Positions 53,149-60,583 of a stretch of DNA of 64,000 nucleotides are shown here, piece by piece. Positions within the stretch are counted from its first letter, which is position 1. Each line of letters opens with the position of its first letter. A model generated the notes under the pieces. The model did no database searches, was not told the DNA's origin, and saw only the letters and a list, made by a program, of their open reading frames with translations. Location: assembly GCA_017852075.1 (NCBI GenBank), contig JAFMLQ010000002.1, forward strand, positions 27,512 to 91,511, given 5' to 3'. The position numbers were made by a program, and so were the translations under genes. Origin of the DNA: Flavobacteriaceae bacterium. GTDB lineage: Bacteria; Bacteroidota; Bacteroidia; Flavobacteriales; Flavobacteriaceae.

Positions 53149-55857
53149 TTAAAGACTGTAAACCACTCGTGCCGTAATAAATCGCGGTTGAATAAAGGTA
53201 GTGGCATTAAATACTGATATGGTATTGGCACTGTTTCGAACTTGGGAGCTGATGTTTAGTAGGTTGGTTGCCTTTGCTTCATACTCCCATTTAGAATCTT
53301 TGTCTTTTCGATAAGAAAGAGATGCGTTCCAAATTTGAAACGACTGACTGTTAGCACCTACTTGTTCTTGTACATTGTAGCTATAATTAGACCTTAATGT
53401 AAATTTTTCAACAATGTAAGCATCAAAGCTTACAGATGGAGCTCTGGTAACGAATTTGGTTTGTCGTTCTCCTTGTAGGTTGTTTGTAATACTGTATCGA
53501 TAGCTAAGATTGAAGTTAGGAGCAACCAGAAAATTTGTGCGGATACTGGGGGTGTAGGTTTGTGTAAACCCTTCATTTACTGATTGAATTTGCTGGATGA
53601 ATTGGTTGATTTTACTATAATTGAAACTCGAATTGAAACTCGTTCTTACCTTCCCAAAAGTCCTTTGAATTCGTCCAAAAACACTAAAATTTTCATCGGC
53701 GAAAGAAGAATTGAAGTAGGTGCTGGTTCGGACAACGCTTTCAAAGTCAGTTAGGCTTCGAATTTGGTCACTGTTTTTGGTGTAGGCAGCCCTGGCAAAG
53801 ACATTGGTATAATTGAATAAATTGAAACTACTGTAGAGCAAACTTAGATTGTGAGACAGGGCATTTTGCAATTCAGGTGCTCCATATTGCAAACTGTTAT
53901 AACTGTTAAAAACCAGCCCTCGGGCCAATCGGGTCACATCCGTAAATTGATTTCTCATATTGTAATTTAAAGTCAATGACTCGCCTTTTTTAAATTGAAT
54001 ACGAGTTTCAAAATCGGGTAATAATTTTAGAAAGTTGTCTTGTACAGTAATTCCTAATTGTATGTTTTTATTGCCATAGGCATGTGCAGAAAAGCCCGGG
54101 GTAAAAGTGAATTTACCTGTTAGAAATCGATAATGAACTCCAAAATACGCATCACCAAAATTGTATTCTACAGCATTGTCTACCAAGCCTTCATTGAAAA
54201 TAGGTTGAGGTTGGAATTCAATATTGTTTTCTAAAAATTGAAAAATGGAGGAATTGAATTGTTGTTGACTTACAATAGTTCCAAAGGTGAAATTGATATT
54301 ACTTTTTTTACCTATTAGATAGTAATAATCCAGCTTGGCATCCAATTGATTGGATTTTATTTTTCGGTTTTGAGCCAAGTTGTAGTTCTCCAAAGAAAGA
54401 TTCAGCCCTACCGCAACGGCAGTAGGGTCAAAAGGATCCATTCCGTCAGGATTGTTTTCTAAAACAGCATTGTAAAAAGGATCTTCGTATTTGATGACGT
54501 TTTGCGCTTCAAAAGCAAAAATATTTTTTTCATTCAGAGTATAATAATAGCTTAGGTTTTGATTGATGTTGTAGGGGGTGATTTCCTCTTGCTGGGTGGT
54601 TGCTCCTAGTACGGAAGAGGTATTGTCTTTATATTGAATATCGTTAGAAATTCGTGCCAATACATCATAATCGATTTGGTTGTTAAAATTGGGTTTATAA
54701 GAAGCACTCAGTTTGAGCAAACCTTGATTGGAAGTTTCGGTATTGGTTTGTTCGGTATCTTCATCGGGTATCCTCAAACTTGCATTGGTATAACGTATGG
54801 AGCTGATTTCTTTTGAATTGATCTGACTGCTATTGAAGATTAAAAATCCGCTCAGGTCAAGAGTTTTTTGAGGAGCGTAACTAAAATTTGCAGACACAAG
54901 TTGGTTTTCAATTCTAAGCGCATTGCGTTGATTGGTCAAAAAATTCAAACTGTTATCTCCTAAATCAATACTGGTTCCACTTCTTCGACTGGGAGTACTA
55001 AAGCCACCTCCAAATCCTCTGATGTCTCTTCTTGTTAAGGCCACCTCCCCAATATTATTTAGGTCGCTTATTATATTGATGCTGTACTTTGGATTGTAAT
55101 AAAAAAGTTTGGGTTGTAACAAATAGAGTCCTTCATCAGGCGCATCACCGAGGCCGCCTGTTACATTTCCAAACCAAAAACTTTCTTTCCCTTCTTTGAG
55201 TTTAATATTGATCGCAAAGTTATCTTGATTGTTTCTTACTCCGCTCAGTTGACCCACTTCCGCATAGTTTCTAAGGACTTGAATTTTATCTACTGCATTG
55301 GAAGGGATATTTTTAGTTCCCACTTTAGTATCTCCATCAAAAAAGTCTTTTCCATTCACCATCAGTTTGGTTACTACTTTACCTTCAACTTCTATCTGAC
55401 CATTTTCATTTATTTGTACACCAGGTAATTTGTCGATTATATCTTCCAACTTACGTTCAGTACCATTTTTAAAGGAGTCTGCGTTGTATATTAAAGTATC
55501 TCCTCGAACCACAACGGGCATAGTAACCACAACTTCGTCCAAAAGCACATCAGCGCGAAGCACATAGTCTTTTAGTATATTTTCTTTTTGAGTTTTGACA
55601 GTATCGTTTATGCTGATCAATCCAATGAAACTAACTTGGATTTTATATGCTGTATTGTCTTTGAGGTTTAGTTTGTATTTGCCCTCCTGGTCGGAAAGTG
55701 CATAGGTTTCGAGTCCATTTGTCAACTTATTTAGGGCTACGATACTCGCAGATTCCAATGGTACATTAAGACTATCAACAATAACACCTTCCATTTTGAT
55801 TTGAGCAAAAGTAAAGGTATACAGTAGGGAAAAAAAAAGTAAAAAATTATATTTCAT
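53149..55857 (-). CDS. TonB-dependent receptor-like outer-membrane protein
   Basis: 902 aa with a signal peptide (FLLFFSLLYTFTFAQ). A CarboxypepD_reg-like domain (about 20-110), a plug-type region (GTERKLEDIIDKLPGVQINENG, about 130-220) and a C-terminal barrel of repeated beta strands ending in the usual aromatic RVVYSL follow. Unlike SusC it has no SusD partner next to it; instead a GLPGLI gene lies directly upstream, a pairing frequent in flavobacteria. It may take up or export a peptide or other small ligand; no substrate can be inferred. Confidence 0.9.
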   Translation of the reverse strand: MKYNFLLFFSLLYTFTFAQIKMEGVIVDSLNVPLESASIVALNKLTNGLETYALSDQEGKYKLNLKDNTAYKIQVSFIGLISINDTVKTQKENILKDYVLRADVLLDEVVVTMPVVVRGDTLIYNADSFKNGTERKLEDIIDKLPGVQINENGQIEVEGKVVTKLMVNGKDFFDGDTKVGTKNIPSNAVDKIQVLRNYAEVGQLSGVRNNQDNFAINIKLKEGKESFWFGNVTGGLGDAPDEGLYLLQPKLFYYNPKYSINIISDLNNIGEVALTRRDIRGFGGGFSTPSRRSGTSIDLGDNSLNFLTNQRNALRIENQLVSANFSYAPQKTLDLSGFLIFNSSQINSKEISSIRYTNASLRIPDEDTEQTNTETSNQGLLKLSASYKPNFNNQIDYDVLARISNDIQYKDNTSSVLGATTQQEEITPYNINQNLSYYYTLNEKNIFAFEAQNVIKYEDPFYNAVLENNPDGMDPFDPTAVAVGLNLSLENYNLAQNRKIKSNQLDAKLDYYYLIGKKSNINFTFGTIVSQQQFNSSIFQFLENNIEFQPQPIFNEGLVDNAVEYNFGDAYFGVHYRFLTGKFTFTPGFSAHAYGNKNIQLGITVQDNFLKLLPDFETRIQFKKGESLTLNYNMRNQFTDVTRLARGLVFNSYNSLQYGAPELQNALSHNLSLLYSSFNLFNYTNVFARAAYTKNSDQIRSLTDFESVVRTSTYFNSSFADENFSVFGRIQRTFGKVRTSFNSSFNYSKINQFIQQIQSVNEGFTQTYTPSIRTNFLVAPNFNLSYRYSITNNLQGERQTKFVTRAPSVSFDAYIVEKFTLRSNYSYNVQEQVGANSQSFQIWNASLSYRKDKDSKWEYEAKATNLLNISSQVRNSANTISVFNATTFIQPRFITARVVYSL

Positions 55858-55887
55858 GAAATTTGATTCGTTTGAAAACGAAAAGAG

Positions 55888-56700
55888 TTACCCCCTCCTT
55901 CTTCCTCTGTTGTTTCTCATCTCTAGCATTTTGCTTTTGATGGTTTGGCTGTAATCTACTTTAGTGATTTCTTTTCCTTTTTCAGGCATTTTGATTTCAG
56001 CTCTTTCGGAGGGGTTTAGAGTTACTTGGGAACAAAGCATGGTAGTATTTCCTGCGCTCACTTCTAGTATTAGCCCAGGCAATCCCCAATACTCTGCAGG
56101 ACCTTGTTGAATTGGAATTTGAAGGGTGTACCAAGCTTCGATAGCGGTAAGTTTGATCTCTTTATTTTCGTCTTCATTCAAATCGCCCCAAGAAAAGTTA
56201 AACCAAGTGAGTTCATGAGTGGGAACCACCGCTGTAGCTTTAAAACAAAGATACTTTCCGATTTGTTTAGATTCAGACTCCATCTTCCATTCTATGGGCT
56301 GTAGTTGATCTTTGACCAAAAATTTTTTACCGTAGAACTCTTGCTCTTGGATCAGCTTATTTTCGTTTACATTTTTATATTGTTTTCCTCTCGCAAAATT
56401 GCTTCCCCAAGAATCCGTAGCACCAGAAATAGCTTCTACCTTTTCTTCTTCATAGAAAAGTGACTCAGATTTGTTGAATGTTAAGATGAAGGTTTTTTCT
56501 AATCTGTTTTTCAATCTATTTTGAATCTGTTTCTTTTGGGCTTCACTCATCCGTGCGCCCCAGGCACCCAATTCCATTTTTGATTTAGAAAAATAATACG
56601 CTTTTCCTTGAAATTCTTGTTGGAATGTGGAGTCCATATCTGTTCCTACAAAAGAGAAAAGTAAAAACACTAAAAGGGTATGAGCTAAGTTTACGAACAT
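55888..56700 (-). CDS. GLPGLI family protein
   Basis: 270 aa with a signal peptide (LLVFLLFSFVG) and the defining motif YWGLPGLILEV (GLPGLI at 206-211). The N-terminal half has EEEKVEAISGATDSWG and the end is basic (RNNRGRRRG). The family occurs in Bacteroidota beside TonB-dependent receptors and its function is unknown. It heads the transcript with the receptor, 30 bp apart. The 106 bp upstream is AT-rich, without a clear promoter. Confidence 0.9.
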   Translation of the reverse strand: MFVNLAHTLLVFLLFSFVGTDMDSTFQQEFQGKAYYFSKSKMELGAWGARMSEAQKKQIQNRLKNRLEKTFILTFNKSESLFYEEEKVEAISGATDSWGSNFARGKQYKNVNENKLIQEQEFYGKKFLVKDQLQPIEWKMESESKQIGKYLCFKATAVVPTHELTWFNFSWGDLNEDENKEIKLTAIEAWYTLQIPIQQGPAEYWGLPGLILEVSAGNTTMLCSQVTLNPSERAEIKMPEKGKEITKVDYSQTIKSKMLEMRNNRGRRRG

Positions 56701-56806
56701 ATTGTTTTTTTGTTTTATAAAATTAGTAAATAATTAAACAAGAATACTTTTTAATAAATTTTATTTTAAAGTAAGTCTAGTGGAATTTATTTTAAAAAAT
56801 GGTTTC

Positions 56807-58192
56807 TTAATAAATCACTTCATCAGAAGGTAATTTAGGTAAGTCATATTCTCCAAATTCAATAATCGTTTTGAGCTTGGGAGTTAATTCTATCTCTCGG
56901 GATAAATTTCGTTTAGATTGAAAAATAAAGACCTGTTCCAAAGATGGAAAATTAGACAGATGTTTGAGATAGATACCGTTTATTTCTGTTTCTACTAAAT
57001 ATAATTGCTTTAGATTTTTATTTTTTTGTAAAGCTAGAATTCCTTTTCCTGTAACCTGGGTGTGGTTGAGTTTGATTTGGACTAAGTTGGGAAACTCGGC
57101 CAATAGGTCAAAAATAGAATCGTTTACCGCGCTGTAGCTTAAGTCAATGCTAACCAAATGTTCTTGAATTCCATTTAAAAGCTCCATCTGTTTGTTCTCG
57201 AATTTCGGGACGTTTAGGGTGCTGATTTTGAGCAAGTTGGATTCCCTGCTTACAGGAGCAATCAAAAGGTCTTTAGCTATCAAATCTCTTAAAATTTTTG
57301 AATCTGGGGCATCGAGGGCTATTTTGGGATAGAAGCGTTCTTCTTCTTTGGACAAAAAGGGATCGATTAATGCGCGCGAAGTTCCAAGTTGTTCTAGGGT
57401 TTGATTTTGTGGAGCACCCAATTCAATCCAATAACTGATAAAGTCAATTTCTGCTTTAGTCAACTGTTTTTTAGACTTAGGAGGCATATGCTTTTTTTCT
57501 TCTACAGGTAAATGAATTCTTAAAAAAAGTTCACTTTGTTCAGGCTTGTCAAAATTGATGATGGATCCATTTTTACCTCCTTGGACAAGTGCTTCATAAT
57601 TGTGAAGTTTCAGTCCTCCTTTGGTTTTTTTTGGATTGTGGCAACTGACACATTTATTGGATAAAATGGGTACCACGATTCCGGTGTAAATCGATTGTTC
57701 GGAATAATTTTTTTCATTTAATTGAAGGGTTTTGGTTTCATTTTCGATTCCGAATAAAGTGGAAGAGACTTCTGCCAATGGTTCCGTAAGATGGTCTTCA
57801 CCATGTGTAATATTCCCGCCCAGATGACCCGTAAAGATCAAGCTAATCAATAAACTTATTGAAAAGAAAGAGCGAGGTAGTCGCTTTAAAATCGTTTTCT
57901 TTCCGAGAAATATATAAAACCCCATCGAGAGAATTAAGGTGAGTATGCCCAAATAAAAATGGCCTTGAACGGACTCCCATAGGTAGCCTTCTTGTTGGTA
58001 TTGTAAATAGCCTGAAAGGATTGAAAATACACCACTTAGAAGCACCCAATACAAAATGAACTTTAAAATTTTTTCAGACTCCTTAAACTTGGATCGATTG
58101 AACTCTAGGAGTTGAGCAAGTAGAATAAATCCAATGGGTAAATGGACTATTAAAGGATGAAAACGACCGATAAACGTCAAAATACTTTCCAT
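56807..58192 (-). CDS. DUF2231-cytochrome c-LRR membrane protein
   Basis: 461 aa with three parts. The first 125 residues have four membrane helices of the DUF2231 type (GRFHPLIVHLPIGFILLAQLLE). A planctomycete-type cytochrome domain follows with one heme site CVSCH (C181, C184, H185) and a MPPKSKKQLTKAEIDFISYWI stretch. The C-terminal third has leucine-rich repeat-like pieces (NLKQLYLVETEINGIYLKHL). Electrons could thus pass through a membrane-anchored cytochrome facing the periplasm. It is 4 bp downstream of the TIM-barrel gene and ends the four-gene transcript. Confidence 0.85.
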   Translation of the reverse strand: MESILTFIGRFHPLIVHLPIGFILLAQLLEFNRSKFKESEKILKFILYWVLLSGVFSILSGYLQYQQEGYLWESVQGHFYLGILTLILSMGFYIFLGKKTILKRLPRSFFSISLLISLIFTGHLGGNITHGEDHLTEPLAEVSSTLFGIENETKTLQLNEKNYSEQSIYTGIVVPILSNKCVSCHNPKKTKGGLKLHNYEALVQGGKNGSIINFDKPEQSELFLRIHLPVEEKKHMPPKSKKQLTKAEIDFISYWIELGAPQNQTLEQLGTSRALIDPFLSKEEERFYPKIALDAPDSKILRDLIAKDLLIAPVSRESNLLKISTLNVPKFENKQMELLNGIQEHLVSIDLSYSAVNDSIFDLLAEFPNLVQIKLNHTQVTGKGILALQKNKNLKQLYLVETEINGIYLKHLSNFPSLEQVFIFQSKRNLSREIELTPKLKTIIEFGEYDLPKLPSDEVIY

Positions 58193-58196
58193 AAAT

Positions 58197-59075
58197 TTAT
58201 TTTGTCAATTTCATTCGTTCCATAAGGGCATTCATAATAAATAAATTTCCTTCCCACTGGTTACTTAGGGGCTTTTGAGTAAAGGGTTCAGTTGGAAGGT
58301 AATTTGGTGGACCAAATTCTGTAGTAATTGTGGGAATTTTTCCTTCCTTCCACCGTTTTTTGATGACCGTCTCCCAGAGGGACAGGTGTCGCTCCAAAGT
58401 AGTTTTCCATTCTGGTGCTTGAGGATTGTTTACCTGTGGACCTTCTTCGAATCCCACTCGTGCATGAATATGTTGTGTACGATCAAGAACTTCATCCAAA
58501 AGAGCCTCTTGTTCCAACAATAAGGACTCATGAACTACCATCCAGTGACTTATATCCAAAGTGAGTTGAAAATCTGAATTAGCATCTAAAAACTTTTTGG
58601 TTTCAGGAAGTGCATAACTAAACCTTCCTCTATGAGTTTCATGTGTGATCGGGATTTGATGGATTTCACTTAGTTCATTTGCTAGCTCCAAAAATGCGTT
58701 ATTTTGTTTCACGGTAAAGAAATCACTTCCTGTATGTGAATTGATGGCGTGAGGCTTTTGTTTTATGGCTTTCATCAAATCATTACGATAGGCAGCAATA
58801 CTTTCTTGAAATGGGAGACTTCTATTCGTGCCACAGAGATAAATGACTTTTAAATCGTATTTTTTTAACCCTTTGGACACCTCTTCTTGAGCGGTGGAAT
58901 TTGAGGGAATCCAAATTTCTACTCCGTCATAACCTGAGTTTTTAGTCTTGTAGAAAAAATCTTCCCACGAACCTTCAAATCCCCAGTTGGTCTGAAAAAA
59001 CAGAAGGTTATTTTGAGCGAGCGTCATTTGTAGGCTTGAAACAACAAGAATTAAAATTTTATTAAATACATTCAT
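58197..59075 (-). CDS. Exported sugar isomerase/epimerase-like TIM-barrel protein
   Basis: 292 aa with an ordinary Sec-type signal peptide (ILVVSSLQMTLAQ) and the xylose-isomerase-like fold: GYDGVEIWIPS, PITHETHRGRF, LTLDISHWMVVHES, HIHARVGFEEGP and ITTEFGPPNY provide metal-binding His, Glu and Asp residues. It would act outside the cytoplasm on a sugar or keto-sugar; related proteins in 3-keto-sugar pathways act as lyases, which is only a possibility here. Co-transcribed with the DUF1501 and DUF2231 genes. Confidence 0.85.
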   Translation of the reverse strand: MNVFNKILILVVSSLQMTLAQNNLLFFQTNWGFEGSWEDFFYKTKNSGYDGVEIWIPSNSTAQEEVSKGLKKYDLKVIYLCGTNRSLPFQESIAAYRNDLMKAIKQKPHAINSHTGSDFFTVKQNNAFLELANELSEIHQIPITHETHRGRFSYALPETKKFLDANSDFQLTLDISHWMVVHESLLLEQEALLDEVLDRTQHIHARVGFEEGPQVNNPQAPEWKTTLERHLSLWETVIKKRWKEGKIPTITTEFGPPNYLPTEPFTQKPLSNQWEGNLFIMNALMERMKLTK

Positions 59076-59086
59076 TTCATCTTGAA

Positions 59087-60583
59087 TTAAGTTAGAATCT
59101 CATGAATGACACGTCCCTCCACATCGGTCAATCGGAAAGGTCTTCCCTGAAAATCATAGGTGAATTGTTCGTGATCAAAACCGAGTAGATGTAAAATAGT
59201 AGCTTGGATGTCATGAACGGAAACTCTTCCGTCTATTCCTCTAAAGCCAATTTCGTCTGTGGCACCATGTACATACCCTTTTTTTACTCCACCTCCCGCC
59301 ATCCACATGGTAAAGGCTTCGCCTTGGTGGTCTCTGCCAATTAAACTATTTTGTATACCTGCACGATTTTCCCACATTGGAGTCCTTCCAAATTCACCCC
59401 CCCAAACCACAAGTGTTTCTTCCAATAAACCCCGTTGTTTTAAGTCCAGTAACAATGCTGCTACAGGACGATCCATATCTCTACATTTATTTAAAAATCC
59501 TTTACTCAACGCTTCTGATTCGCTTGCCCCATGCGAATCCCATCCCCAATCGTAGAGCTGTACAAAGCGCACTCCTTTTTCGACCATCTTTCTTGCCAAA
59601 AGGCAATTGTTGGCGAAGGCTTCTTTCTCAGGCTGTACTCCATACATTTCCTTAATATAATCCGGTTCATCATTGATGTCCATCACTTCAGGAACGGAAA
59701 CCTGCATGCGATAAGCCATTTCATATTGACTGATTCGTGTCAGAACTTCAGGATCTTTAAACTTTTGATATTCTTTGTAGTTAATTTCATTAATTGACTG
59801 GATGACTTTTCTTTTGAGATCTCTGGAGACCCCTTCAGGGTCTTTTAAATAAAGTACTGGATCGCCTTTGGAACGGCAGTGCACCCCTTGGTAAATTGAA
59901 GGTAGAAACCCATTCCCCCAAAGGCTTTTTCCTGCATCAGGAGTACCTCCTGAAGTTAAAACCACAAACCCGGGGAGGTTGTTGTTTTCAGATCCCAAAC
60001 CATAGGTGATCCAAGAGCCCAACGAAGGTCTTCCAAATCGTGCACTCCCTGTAAACATTAACAACTGTGCTGGACCATGGTTAAACTGATCCGTATGTAC
60101 CGCTTTTAAAAAAGATACTTCATCGACCACCTTTTTAAAATGAGGAAGGTGGTTAGAAACCCAATTTCTTGACTCTCCAGCTTGGGTAAATGTGGCCTGT
60201 GGACCTAGCATATTGGGTACCCCTTCGATAAAGGCAAATTCCTTCCCTTCAATCAACGATTCTGGACAAGGTTTGTTATGTAATTTTGCTAATTCGGGTT
60301 TGTAGTCAAACAATTCCAATTGAGAAGGAGCACCAACCATGTGAAGATAAATGACACTTTTCACTTTGGGTGATAGGGGGGAAGGAAGAGGAGCCATAGG
60401 ATTTAAAGCTCTTGCCGAAGTATAATCGTAGGCTTTTTGCTGGTCGAAATTGCACGAATTCAAAAGACTCCCAAGAGCAATTCCCCCAAGTCCTAGAGTG
60501 CAGTCTTTTAAAAAGTGACGCCTACTATTCAGCTGTGCTTCTAATTCTTTATTTTCTGCGATAAGCTTTTTTAAATTATCCAT
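59087..60583 (-). CDS. DUF1501 family exported protein (sulfatase-like fold)
   Basis: 498 aa with a Tat-type lipoprotein-like N-terminus (RRHFLKDCTLGLGGIALG, then LLNSC at Cys44). Family segments are VIYLHMVGAPSQLELFDYKP, GSWITYGLGSENNNLPGFVV, VRFVQLYDWGWDSHG, VVWGGEFGRTPMWEN and IGRDHQGEAFTMWMAGGG. DUF1501 is placed in the alkaline phosphatase superfamily and is almost always encoded next to a PSD1/DUF1553 gene, as here (8 bp overlap). Its activity is not established. Best known from Planctomycetes and Verrucomicrobia. Confidence 0.92.
   Translation of the reverse strand: MDNLKKLIAENKELEAQLNSRRHFLKDCTLGLGGIALGSLLNSCNFDQQKAYDYTSARALNPMAPLPSPLSPKVKSVIYLHMVGAPSQLELFDYKPELAKLHNKPCPESLIEGKEFAFIEGVPNMLGPQATFTQAGESRNWVSNHLPHFKKVVDEVSFLKAVHTDQFNHGPAQLLMFTGSARFGRPSLGSWITYGLGSENNNLPGFVVLTSGGTPDAGKSLWGNGFLPSIYQGVHCRSKGDPVLYLKDPEGVSRDLKRKVIQSINEINYKEYQKFKDPEVLTRISQYEMAYRMQVSVPEVMDINDEPDYIKEMYGVQPEKEAFANNCLLARKMVEKGVRFVQLYDWGWDSHGASESEALSKGFLNKCRDMDRPVAALLLDLKQRGLLEETLVVWGGEFGRTPMWENRAGIQNSLIGRDHQGEAFTMWMAGGGVKKGYVHGATDEIGFRGIDGRVSVHDIQATILHLLGFDHEQFTYDFQGRPFRLTDVEGRVIHEILT

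Noticed and set aside
53149..55857. Reading the TonB receptor as the SusC of a utilisation locus with the neighbouring sugar genes
   Set aside because: There is no SusD partner, it is paired with a GLPGLI gene, and it faces the sugar operon tail to tail, so a shared substrate is not supported.
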